Below, piece by piece: positions 7,572 to 15,641 of a stretch of 64,000 nucleotides of DNA. This DNA comes from Lachnospiraceae bacterium (GTDB lineage: Bacteria > Bacillota > Clostridia > Lachnospirales > Lachnospiraceae). Each line of letters begins with the position of its first letter. The first letter of the stretch is position 1. The DNA lies in the NCBI GenBank assembly GCA_910574285.1, contig CAJTAL010000017.1, positions 19,971-83,970 on the forward strand, given 5' to 3'. A program made the position numbers and the translations under genes. The notes under the pieces were generated by a model that was not told where the DNA came from, did no database searches, and worked only from the letters and a program-made list of their open reading frames with translations.

Positions 7572-9935
7572 ATGGAACAGCCAATCATTCATATATCCGT
7601 GCGTAATCTGGTGGAGTTCATTTTGCGAAGCGGCGATATTGACAACAGAACAGCAGGGGCGGATAAGGACGCCATGCTGATGGGCGGGAAGATTCACCGT
7701 AAGATACAGAGGAGGATGGGGGCGGAGTATCATGCGGAAGTACCGCTCAAGTACGAAGTACAGTGCAGAGGATTCACACTGTCTGTAGAAGGCCGCGCGG
7801 ACGGCGTGATCGAGCGTCCGGAGGGAACCGTGATCGACGAGATCAAAGGAGTTTTCCGGGAGCTTGAGCTGATGAAGGAGCCTGTCCCGGTACATCTTGC
7901 GCAGGCGAAGTGTTATGCGTATATCTATGCGGATACACATGAGCTGAAGGAGATCGGCATACAGATGACCTATTGCAATATGGATACGGAAGAGATCCGG
8001 CGTTTTCAGAGTGTATGTTCCTATGACGTATTGAAGGAATGGTTTTTTGGCGTACTCAGACAGTATGAAAAATGGGCGAGGTATGAGATTGAGTGGAAGA
8101 AGAAGAGAAATGATTCTATCCGGCAGGTTCAGTTCCCTTTCGAATACCGGGAAGGGCAGAAGATACTGGCTCAGTCTGTGTATCGGACGATTTTACGGAA
8201 GAAGAAATTATTTATACAGGCGCCTACCGGAGTCGGGAAGACGATATCCACGGTGTTTCCGGCTGTGAAGGCCGTGGGAGAGGGACTTGGGGAGAAGATC
8301 TTTTATCTCACTGCGAAGACGATTACCCGGACTGTTGCATGGCAGGCGTTTGAGTTATTAAGAGAACAGTGTCTTCGTATGAAGGTTCTCATATTGACTG
8401 CAAAGGAGAAGATTTGCTTTTGCGAGGAGCATAATTGTAATCCGGATGCCTGCCCATATGCGAAGGGGCATTACGACAGGGTGAATGACGCGGTATATGA
8501 GTTGATTACCTCTTCGGATGAGATGAATCGGGAGATTCTGGAAGAACAGGCGAGAAAATGGAAGGTATGTCCCCATGAGATGAGCCTGGATGTGTCAGTG
8601 TGGGTGGATGCCGTCATCTGCGACTATAATTACGTGTTTGATCCCAATGCCCATCTGAGGCGGTTCTTCGGAGAAGGCAATAAGGGAGAGTATCTCTTTT
8701 TGATTGACGAAGCTCATAATCTGGTCGAGCGCGGAAGATCGATGTACAGTGCAGAACTTTATAAAGAAGATTTCCTGAAGCTTAAGAAGCTGGTAAAGCA
8801 AAAAGCGCCGAAACTGACGAAGCGGCTGGAGGAATGCAATAAACAGATGCTTGCGTTAAAAAGAGAATGCCAGGATTATCAGGTGCTGAACAGTGTATCG
8901 CATGTCTATATAAAGCTGGTGTCTCTTATGACAGAGATGGAAAGATATCTGGAAGAATGCAGGGAAGAAGAGCTTCGCAAAGAAGTATTGGAGCTGTACT
9001 TTGCCGTTCGTATGTTTATCAATATCCATGACAGGCTCGACGAGAATTATATTATCTATTCGGAGTTCGATGAGGACGGGAGGTTTAAAGTCAGGCTTTT
9101 TTGCGTGAATCCTGCGAAGTGTCTGCAGGAATTCTTAGATAAGGGGAACAGTGCGGTGTTCTTTTCGGCGACGCTGCTTCCGATTCGTTACTATAAGACG
9201 CTTCTTAGTACGTCAAAGGAGGATTATGCGATCTATGCGAAGTCTCCTTTTGATCCGGCAAACCGCCGGATTCTTCTGGGAATGGATGTCAGTACAAAAT
9301 ATACCAGGAGAGGAAGCGAGATGTACAGAAGATATGCAGAATATCTGATACAGGCGACAAAAGCAAGGCAGGGGAATTATCTTGCGTTCTTCCCGTCTTA
9401 TCGTTTCATGGAGGAAGTGTATGAGGAATTTATCCTGATGCTTGGTGAGCGGGCAGCAGGGGAGACGGGGAGAATCGAGTATATCATGCAGTCCCAGTAT
9501 ATGACGGAAGAGGCAAGAGAGATATTTCTGGAGAATTTTGAGGAGAGCAGAGAACAAAGCCTTGTGGGGTTCTGCGTCATGGGAGGAATCTTCTCGGAAG
9601 GTATCGATCTGGCGGAGGATAAGCTGATCGGCGCGCTGATCGTTGGGACGGGCCTGCCGCAGGTGTGCCGGGAGAGGGAACTTCTTAAGATGTATTTTGA
9701 TGCCCAGGGGCTCAGGGGATTCGATTATGCTTATCTCTATCCGGGGATGAATAAGGTACTCCAGTCCGCCGGAAGGGTTATCCGTACAGATTCAGACAAG
9801 GGAATTATCCTGCTTCTGGACGAACGGTTTAGAGACGGCAGATATCAGGAGACATTTCCCCGGGAATGGGCGGATTATGGAATGTGCAGAATCGAGGATG
9901 TGTCAGAGAAAATCAGGGAATTTTGGAAGAGATAA
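7572..9935 (+). CDS. RecB-type nuclease fused to XPD/DinG-like Fe-S DNA helicase
   Basis: A 787-residue protein with two parts. Residues 1-170 look like a PD-(D/E)XK nuclease of the RecB/Cas4 type: His42, GRAD77G, D89E90-I-K92 and the QAKCY motif (Gln111, Tyr115). The rest is a superfamily 2 helicase: Walker A APTGVGKT (about residue 216), an iron-sulfur insertion with four Cys in KICFCEEHNCNPDACPY (about 280-296), the DEAH box LIDEAHNL (about 377), FFSATLLP and a C-terminal QSAGRVIRTDSDKG. XPD/DinG relatives unwind damaged or structured DNA in the 5'-3' direction. The ribosome site before ATG 7572 is weak (AGGTAGG). The gene lies 82 bp after the previous one and likely belongs to the SOS-controlled operon. 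Confidence 0.9.
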   Translation: MEQPIIHISVRNLVEFILRSGDIDNRTAGADKDAMLMGGKIHRKIQRRMGAEYHAEVPLKYEVQCRGFTLSVEGRADGVIERPEGTVIDEIKGVFRELELMKEPVPVHLAQAKCYAYIYADTHELKEIGIQMTYCNMDTEEIRRFQSVCSYDVLKEWFFGVLRQYEKWARYEIEWKKKRNDSIRQVQFPFEYREGQKILAQSVYRTILRKKKLFIQAPTGVGKTISTVFPAVKAVGEGLGEKIFYLTAKTITRTVAWQAFELLREQCLRMKVLILTAKEKICFCEEHNCNPDACPYAKGHYDRVNDAVYELITSSDEMNREILEEQARKWKVCPHEMSLDVSVWVDAVICDYNYVFDPNAHLRRFFGEGNKGEYLFLIDEAHNLVERGRSMYSAELYKEDFLKLKKLVKQKAPKLTKRLEECNKQMLALKRECQDYQVLNSVSHVYIKLVSLMTEMERYLEECREEELRKEVLELYFAVRMFINIHDRLDENYIIYSEFDEDGRFKVRLFCVNPAKCLQEFLDKGNSAVFFSATLLPIRYYKTLLSTSKEDYAIYAKSPFDPANRRILLGMDVSTKYTRRGSEMYRRYAEYLIQATKARQGNYLAFFPSYRFMEEVYEEFILMLGERAAGETGRIEYIMQSQYMTEEAREIFLENFEESREQSLVGFCVMGGIFSEGIDLAEDKLIGALIVGTGLPQVCRERELLKMYFDAQGLRGFDYAYLYPGMNKVLQSAGRVIRTDSDKGIILLLDERFRDGRYQETFPREWADYGMCRIEDVSEKIREFWKR

Positions 9936-9971
9936 GACACAAAGAGCTCGGAAGAAGGAGGGGCAAATAGG

Positions 9972-10748
9972 ATGGTAACAGAAGAAAAAAAAGAAGGCCA
10001 GACGGGAGAAGCAGAGCACAGGCAGGAAATGCAAAGAATCAGTATACCGCCAGGGATATCTTCCACTGCCGCTGCTTTTTCCATGTTCCTTGTGATTATC
10101 GCTATGCTGCTTACCAGCTTTCAGGCGGCGATCTATGGAGATGCCGGATATGGGTTCTATGAGAAGGAATATGCCAGATATCACGTCACGGATTCCCTTG
10201 GCATGAAGATGGAAGACGTCATGGATGTCACGGAATATATGATGGATTATCTGATCGGAAAGGAAGAAGAGCTGTCTATTGTGACAGATGTGGACGGAAA
10301 GAGACAGGATTTTTTTAATGAGCAGGACCGTCTGCATATGGCGGATGTAAGGAATTTGTTCCTGGGCGGATTGAGGATTCGGAATATCTGCGCTGCCGCG
10401 GCTATACTCTTGCTCCTGGGGCTGAAACTGGGAAAGGCAGATTTAAAGAGGCTGATCCCCAGGTCATATTTCAGGGCGGTTCTGATATTTACAGGATTGC
10501 TTCTGTTCCTGGGACTTGCGTGTACGATTGATTTTACGGCATGTTTTACCCTTTTCCATAAAATATTCTTTACGAATGATCTGTGGATGTTCGATCCTGC
10601 GTCTGATTATATGATCCGGATGCTGCCGGAGGGATTCTTCTCGGATATGGCGCTTCGGATCGCAGGGACATTCATAGGAATGCTGGCTGTATTGGGGATA
10701 GTTCTTGCAATATGGAAGGTCAGGCGGCGTCCGCCGGCGAAAGAATAA
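9972..10748 (+). CDS. TIGR01906 / DUF1461 integral membrane protein
   Basis: A 258-residue membrane protein. After a polar N-terminus of ~35 residues come a first membrane helix (about 38-58), an extracytoplasmic loop of ~75 residues with YHVTDSLGMKMEDVMDVTEYMMDYL and FNEQDRLHMADVRNLF, and three more helices (about 130-147, 160-183, 233-250). The DVT..MMDYL and E..HM.DV pattern is typical of DUF1461. The function is unknown. It has its own strong ribosome site (GGAGGGG) and sits 36 bp after the helicase, so it may be read through from the repair operon, but a link to DNA repair is not implied by its sequence. Confidence 0.75.
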   Translation: MVTEEKKEGQTGEAEHRQEMQRISIPPGISSTAAAFSMFLVIIAMLLTSFQAAIYGDAGYGFYEKEYARYHVTDSLGMKMEDVMDVTEYMMDYLIGKEEELSIVTDVDGKRQDFFNEQDRLHMADVRNLFLGGLRIRNICAAAAILLLLGLKLGKADLKRLIPRSYFRAVLIFTGLLLFLGLACTIDFTACFTLFHKIFFTNDLWMFDPASDYMIRMLPEGFFSDMALRIAGTFIGMLAVLGIVLAIWKVRRRPPAKE

Positions 10749-10786
10749 AAAGTTGTTTTTCGCACTCGCCCAGTTTCATAAAATCA

Positions 10787-10834
10787 GGATATCTTAAATT
10801 AGGATATCTTAATAGAAAGAATTGTGCTACAATG
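10787..10834 (+). promoter_or_regulatory. purL upstream region: 12-bp direct repeat and -10 element
   Basis: The 12-mer AGGATATCTTAA occurs at 10787-10798 and 10802-10813, 15 bp apart. A TACAAT -10 element follows at 10829-10834 with no good -35 at the right distance. The repeat overlaps the place where a -35 would be and may bind a regulator. No purine riboswitch is seen. Confidence 0.35.
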
Positions 10835-10902
10835 GAGACTAGTACATACATATTTTTCGGTGTACTGGAACGGAGATAAGATTCAGGTATGGAGGTTGAC
10901 TT

Positions 10903-13900
10903 ATGGGAAATGTAAGACGGGTTTATGTAGAGAAAAAAGAGGGGTTTGGCGTACAGGCCCACGATCTTAAGCAGGAGATCAGTAATTATCTTGGTATTCA
11001 GGATGTGGAGAATGTACGTGTTTTGATTCGCTATGATGTGGAGAATATCTCGGAGGAGATATTTGAGAAAGCATGTAACGGCGTCTTTGCGGAGCCTCCG
11101 GTGGATATCCTCTATCATGAGGAGTTCCCTGTGGCGCAGGGAAGCAGAGTGTTCTCGGTGGAATTCCTGCCGGGTCAGTTTGATCAGCGCGCAGATTCTG
11201 CGGTTCAGTGCGTGCAGTTCATCAAAGAGGACGAGCAGCCGGTGATCCGCACGGCAACGACATATGTCATCGTGGGGAAGGACGGAGCTATAGCTGATGA
11301 AGAGTTTGACATGATAAAAGCACATTGCATTAATCCGGTAGATTCCAGAGAGACAGGTATGGAGAAGCCGGAAACGCTTGTAGTGGAATTTCCGGAGCCG
11401 GAGGATGTGAAGATATTTGACGGGTTCTGTAAGATGGATGAAGAGCGGTTCCGGGAGTTGTATGATTCTCTTGGACTTGCGATGACGTTTAAGGATTTTC
11501 AGCATATCCGCAATTACTTCCGAGAGGAAGAGAAGAGGGATCCGTCGATGACGGAGATCCGTGTGCTGGATACATACTGGTCTGATCATTGCAGGCATAC
11601 GACCTTTTCCACAGAGCTTACGGATGTCACATTTGGAGAGGGGGATTACAGAAGACCGATAGAAGAGACTTATCGAAGATATCTGGCCGACCACAGCGAG
11701 ATATTCAGAGGCAGGGAGGATAAGTTTGTATGTCTGATGGATCTGGCATTGATGGCGATGCGCAAGCTTAAGAAAGAAGGAAAGCTGGATGACCAGGAAG
11801 AATCGGATGAGATCAACGCCTGCAGTATCGTAGTGCCTGTGAAGGTAGACGGAGCGGAAGAAGAGTGGCTGGTGAATTTCAAAAACGAGACTCACAATCA
11901 CCCGACAGAGATCGAACCTTTCGGCGGCGCGGCCACCTGCCTTGGCGGTGCGATCCGTGATCCGCTCTCAGGGCGTACTTATGTATATCAGGCGATGCGT
12001 GTGACGGGGGCGGCAGATCCCACTGTCTCGGTGAAAGATACGATGAAAGGGAAGCTTCCCCAGAAGAAACTGGTCAGAGAGGCGGCGCATGGCTATAGTT
12101 CATATGGGAATCAGATCGGGCTTGCGACAGGTACCGTAAAGGAGATCTATCATCCGAATTATGTCGCGAAACGTATGGAGATCGGCGCGGTATTGGGGGC
12201 GGCGCCGAGGCGTGCTGTAATCCGGGAGACTTCTGATCCGGGAGATATCATCATTCTTCTCGGCGGACGTACCGGGCGTGACGGCTGCGGGGGAGCGACA
12301 GGTTCCTCCAAGGTGCATACAGAAGAGTCTACGAAGACCTGCGGAGCAGAAGTACAGAAGGGGAATCCTCCGACGGAGCGGAAGATTCAGCGTCTGTTCC
12401 GGCGGGAAGAGGTCAGCAGGCTGATCAAGAAGTGTAATGATTTCGGCGCGGGCGGAGTCTCGGTTGCGATCGGAGAGCTGGCGGACGGATTAAGGGTAGA
12501 TCTTGATAAGGTACCGAAGAAATATGCAGGATTAGACGGAACGGAGATTGCCATCTCAGAATCGCAGGAGCGTATGGCGGTGGTTGTCGATCCGAAAGAT
12601 GTAGATACATTCATGGGATATGCGAAGGAAGAGAATCTGGAAGCCACCTGTGTGGCAGTCGTGACAGAGGAGCCGCGTCTTGTGCTCTCCTGGCGGGGAA
12701 AAGAGATCGTGAATCTGTCCCGTGCTTTCCTGGATACCAACGGGGCGCATCAGGAGACGGCGGTTGCGGTGGATATCCCAAGCAGGAAAGACAGCATATT
12801 AGTCAGAGAAGAGATTCCGGACGTAAGGTCAAGATGGCTTGCAACCCTGGGCGATCTGAATGTCTGCTCCCAGAAGGGACTTGTGGAGATGTTCGACGGC
12901 TCTATCGGAGCGGCGTCCGTGTTCATGCCGCATGGGGGTAAGTATCAGAGGACCGAGACTCAGGCGATGGTGGCAAAGCTTCCGGTTCTTATCGGAGATT
13001 GTGACACAGTGACGATGATGAGTTACGGGTTTGACCCATATCTGTCTACTTGGAGTCCTTATCACGGCGCGGTCTATGCAGTGACGGAGTCGATTGCGAA
13101 GATTGTGGCGGCAGGCGGAGAAAGCAGGAAGATCCGATTCACTTTCCAGGAATATTTCCGCCGTATGACGGAGGATCCTCACAGATGGAGCCAGCCTTTT
13201 GCAGCGCTTCTGGGAGCTTATGACGCGCAGCTTGGCTTTGGTCTTCCTTCCATCGGAGGAAAGGACAGTATGTCGGGAACCTTTGAAGATATCGACGTGC
13301 CTCCTACGTTGGTATCCTTTGCGGTTGATGTGGCGCAGGAGAAAGATATAATCACGCCGGAGCTTAAAAAGCCGGGAAATAAGCTGATATGGCTTCGTAT
13401 AGAGATGGATGAATATGATATTCCTATATACGAGAAGGTGTTGGACCAGTATGGAAAATTCACGGATGATATCCGCAGAGGGCGGATTGTATCCGCATAT
13501 GCGCTTGACCGGCATGGGGTAATCGCCGCGGTCAGCAAGATGGCGTTCGGGAACCGGCAGGGTGTGAAGCTTGAGCATAATATCGACGAGAGAGATCTGT
13601 TTGCACCGGCGTTTGGAGATATCATCGCAGAGGTGCCGGCAGGCAAAGTGGGAGAGCTGTCTATTACCTATACTGTGATCGGAGAAGTGACGGACAAGCC
13701 GGTATTTTCTTATAAAAATGTGGAGATTGGTATTTCTGAGGCGGAAGACGTATGGACTAGACCGCTGGAGAGTGTGTTCGCAACCAATTCCGGCGCCGAA
13801 GGACAGGATGAAAAAGTAGAGACAGGACTTTATGACGCGAAAGAGATTGCCGTCTGCACGCATAAGATCGCGCAGCCGACGGTGTTTATCCCTGTATTCC

Positions 13901-14670
13901 CGGGAACCAACTGTGAATATGACAGCGCGAAAGCCTTTGAGAGAGCAGGAGCGAAGACGGTTGTGAAGGTGTTCCGGAATATGAGCGCTTCCGATATCAT
14001 CGATTCGGTGGACGTATTCGAGAAAGCGATCGATCAGTCTCAGATCATCATGTTCCCGGGAGGATTCAGTGCGGGCGACGAGCCGGACGGCTCTGCGAAG
14101 TTCTTTGCTACGGCTTTCCAGAATGCGAAGATGAAGGAAGCGGTGGAAAAACTTCTGAATGAGCGTGACGGACTGGTTCTCGGCGTATGCAACGGTTTTC
14201 AGACTCTGATCAAGCTTGGGCTCGTCCCGAATGGAGAGATCACAGGGCAGACGAAAGATTCACCGACCCTGACATATAATACGATAGGCAGGCATATTTC
14301 CAAGATGGTATATACGAAGGTGGTTTCCAATAAGTCTCCCTGGCTTTCAGGAGCGAAGCTCGGAGATGTGTATACCAATCCGGCGTCCCATGGCGAGGGA
14401 AGATTTGTGGCGAATGAAGAATGGATCAGGAAGCTTTTTGAAAATGGCCAGGTGGCGACGCAGTATTGCGACTTCGAAGGGAATATTACGATGCAGGAAG
14501 AGTGGAATGTGAACGGTTCTTACTGTGCGATCGAAGGTATTACGAGTCCGGACGGACGTGTGTTCGGAAAGATGGCACATTCGGAGAGACGCGCGAGATC
14601 TGTGGCCGTTAATATCTACGGGGAGCAGGATCTTAAGATATTCGAGTCCGGGGTGGCATATTTTAAGTAA
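10903..14670 (+). CDS. purL: Phosphoribosylformylglycinamidine synthase, single-chain
   Basis: A 1255-residue cytoplasmic enzyme of purine synthesis that converts FGAR, ATP and glutamine to FGAM. It contains linker and synthetase domains (YWSDHCRHTTFSTEL near residue 225; FKNETHNHPTEIEPFGGAATCLGG near 330) and, from about residue 995, a class I glutamine amidotransferase: VFIPVFPGTNCEYDSAKAF, FPGGFSAGDEPDG and the nucleophile Cys in GVCNGFQTLIKLG (about 1105), with the His in FGKMAHSERR near the end. Clostridia use this long PurL, so no separate purQ or purS is expected. GGAGG before ATG sets the start. No other purine genes are adjacent. Confidence 0.97.
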   Translation: MGNVRRVYVEKKEGFGVQAHDLKQEISNYLGIQDVENVRVLIRYDVENISEEIFEKACNGVFAEPPVDILYHEEFPVAQGSRVFSVEFLPGQFDQRADSAVQCVQFIKEDEQPVIRTATTYVIVGKDGAIADEEFDMIKAHCINPVDSRETGMEKPETLVVEFPEPEDVKIFDGFCKMDEERFRELYDSLGLAMTFKDFQHIRNYFREEEKRDPSMTEIRVLDTYWSDHCRHTTFSTELTDVTFGEGDYRRPIEETYRRYLADHSEIFRGREDKFVCLMDLALMAMRKLKKEGKLDDQEESDEINACSIVVPVKVDGAEEEWLVNFKNETHNHPTEIEPFGGAATCLGGAIRDPLSGRTYVYQAMRVTGAADPTVSVKDTMKGKLPQKKLVREAAHGYSSYGNQIGLATGTVKEIYHPNYVAKRMEIGAVLGAAPRRAVIRETSDPGDIIILLGGRTGRDGCGGATGSSKVHTEESTKTCGAEVQKGNPPTERKIQRLFRREEVSRLIKKCNDFGAGGVSVAIGELADGLRVDLDKVPKKYAGLDGTEIAISESQERMAVVVDPKDVDTFMGYAKEENLEATCVAVVTEEPRLVLSWRGKEIVNLSRAFLDTNGAHQETAVAVDIPSRKDSILVREEIPDVRSRWLATLGDLNVCSQKGLVEMFDGSIGAASVFMPHGGKYQRTETQAMVAKLPVLIGDCDTVTMMSYGFDPYLSTWSPYHGAVYAVTESIAKIVAAGGESRKIRFTFQEYFRRMTEDPHRWSQPFAALLGAYDAQLGFGLPSIGGKDSMSGTFEDIDVPPTLVSFAVDVAQEKDIITPELKKPGNKLIWLRIEMDEYDIPIYEKVLDQYGKFTDDIRRGRIVSAYALDRHGVIAAVSKMAFGNRQGVKLEHNIDERDLFAPAFGDIIAEVPAGKVGELSITYTVIGEVTDKPVFSYKNVEIGISEAEDVWTRPLESVFATNSGAEGQDEKVETGLYDAKEIAVCTHKIAQPTVFIPVFPGTNCEYDSAKAFERAGAKTVVKVFRNMSASDIIDSVDVFEKAIDQSQIIMFPGGFSAGDEPDGSAKFFATAFQNAKMKEAVEKLLNERDGLVLGVCNGFQTLIKLGLVPNGEITGQTKDSPTLTYNTIGRHISKMVYTKVVSNKSPWLSGAKLGDVYTNPASHGEGRFVANEEWIRKLFENGQVATQYCDFEGNITMQEEWNVNGSYCAIEGITSPDGRVFGKMAHSERRARSVAVNIYGEQDLKIFESGVAYFK

Positions 14671-14677
14671 TATATGA

Positions 14678-14788
14678 CATATTTCTTTTGTACGGGGCTG
14701 TGCAATCGAGCAGGGAAGACTTTTCCCTGCTCGCCGCGCGCCCCGTGCGCCGCCTTAGCGGCATATTTCTTCTTCACGGGGCTGTGCA
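14678..14788 (+). repeat. Structured intergenic repeat, copy 1
   Basis: A ~95-bp element found again, inverted, at 20868-20969 with only about six differences. It is bounded by 27-bp near-identical direct repeats (14678-14704 and 14762-14788). It can fold into GAGCAGGGAA/TTCCCTGCTC (14708-14732), ACGGGGC/GCCCCGT (14692-14698 with 14740-14746) and GCCGC-CTTA-GCGGC (14749-14762). It is much more GC-rich than its flanks. No protein product is likely. Confidence 0.8.
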
Positions 14789-14792
14789 TAAA

Positions 14793-14832
14793 AAAGAGAG
14801 GAGTGTCGGTGTAAGACAGTCCTCTCTTTCTT
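14793..14832. terminator. Bidirectional terminator between purL and the PilZ gene
   Basis: Stem AAAGAGAGGA...TCCTCTCTTT with inner GTGTC/GACAG pairing, A-rich on one side and T-rich on the other. It lies between convergent genes. Confidence 0.8.
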
Positions 14833-14833
14833 G

Positions 14834-15439
14834 CTACCAGGCGTTGCTTAACTGTTTTCGATAGACATACTGGCGGATTTCCCTTTCTATGCTTTTGGGA
14901 AGTCTTACAAACTGACATCCATAGCCGAAATAATTATCTCTGATCCTTGTCTCCCGCAGTATTTTTCCTTCTACTTCCTGATTTTTCTTTGTAAAGTTGA
15001 ATTGGAATGTAAAATGTTCACCTACCGACATCTTCGTGGCAGTGGTCATATAGAGCCCGCCGACGCTGATATTCTGGATAATGCCGCTGAAGCTTCCATG
15101 GGAATCCGAGATGAAAGTAGCTTCTTTGGCAGTACGGACTCTTAAGTCTTCCTGCCGCTGCAGGATTTCCAGAACTTCCAGGATTTTACAGTCTGCAAGC
15201 CAGGGCTCCAAGATATAGGGATCCGAATTTTTTCTGACTTCAAGCTCACAGAAGGTCTTTATGTATCCGACCTGGCTGTCAAAAAAGTCTACTCGTATCC
15301 TGTCCGTATTTGGCCCCAAATCACTGTCGCCGTCAAAATGTAACGTGATGTTTCCGTCCATATATTGAACCCTGGAACGGATCGAAACCTCATCGTCCGG
15401 GCCATGGATGATGCATGAACTACAGTTTTTTAAAATCAT
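14834..15439 (-). CDS. PilZ-domain cyclic-di-GMP receptor
   Basis: A 201-residue cytoplasmic protein. The N-terminal ~95 residues resemble a YcgR-type flagellar brake domain. The PilZ domain starts near residue 95 with RQEDLRVRTAKEATF (the Arg-rich cyclic-di-GMP site, RxxxR) and continues with NISVGGLYM, the N/DxSxxG motif. Both signature motifs are present, so binding is likely. It is divergent from the kinase/HD-GYP-GGDEF/Hpt genes, so the effector that reads cyclic-di-GMP sits beside the proteins that make and break it. The promoter is at 15494-15522. What it controls (motility, surface polysaccharide) cannot be read from this window. Confidence 0.85.
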   Translation of the reverse strand: MILKNCSSCIIHGPDDEVSIRSRVQYMDGNITLHFDGDSDLGPNTDRIRVDFFDSQVGYIKTFCELEVRKNSDPYILEPWLADCKILEVLEILQRQEDLRVRTAKEATFISDSHGSFSGIIQNISVGGLYMTTATKMSVGEHFTFQFNFTKKNQEVEGKILRETRIRDNYFGYGCQFVRLPKSIEREIRQYVYRKQLSNAW

Positions 15440-15493
15440 AGCTTAAAAATGCCCCCTTATCTATAGATAGAAGAATTTCCTATAATTCAATTT

Positions 15494-15522
15494 ATTTTAG
15501 CATGCTGTCATTCGAATTGCAA
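15494..15522 (-). promoter_or_regulatory. Promoter of the PilZ gene
   Basis: On the minus strand: TTGCAA (15517-15522), a 17-nt spacer and TAAAAT (15494-15499). Confidence 0.65.
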
Positions 15523-15541
15523 TCACTAATTAAAAAAGGAA

Positions 15542-15570
15542 TTGATTTCAGAAGTAGAATTGTTTATAAT
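15542..15570 (+). promoter_or_regulatory. Promoter of the histidine kinase operon
   Basis: TTGATT (15542-15547), a 17-nt spacer and a perfect TATAAT (15565-15570), about 70 bp before the start codon. Confidence 0.7.
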
Positions 15571-15641
15571 ATCTATAGTCAATGTATTAAACATGATTTA
15601 CGAATGTGAATGAGAAAGTGATATAAGGAAAGGGATAACAG

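Noticed and set aside
9903..10337. 144-codon minus-strand frame opposite the DUF1461 gene
   Set aside because: It overlaps a well-supported membrane protein gene and has no start signals.
10749..10902. Purine riboswitch upstream of purL
   Set aside because: No conserved aptamer core or terminator hairpin is seen in the 154-bp gap.
10720..11901. 393-codon open frame antisense to purL, and similar long antisense frames at 12829-13863, 47609-48577 and 51816-52784
   Set aside because: They mirror strongly supported genes on the other strand, lack ribosome sites and known protein features, and are rich in Arg, His and Ser as expected for complements.
14616..14918. 100-codon minus-strand frame over the structured repeat
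   Set aside because: It runs through the repeat, the terminator and the ends of purL and the PilZ gene; such frames are by-products of the repeat.
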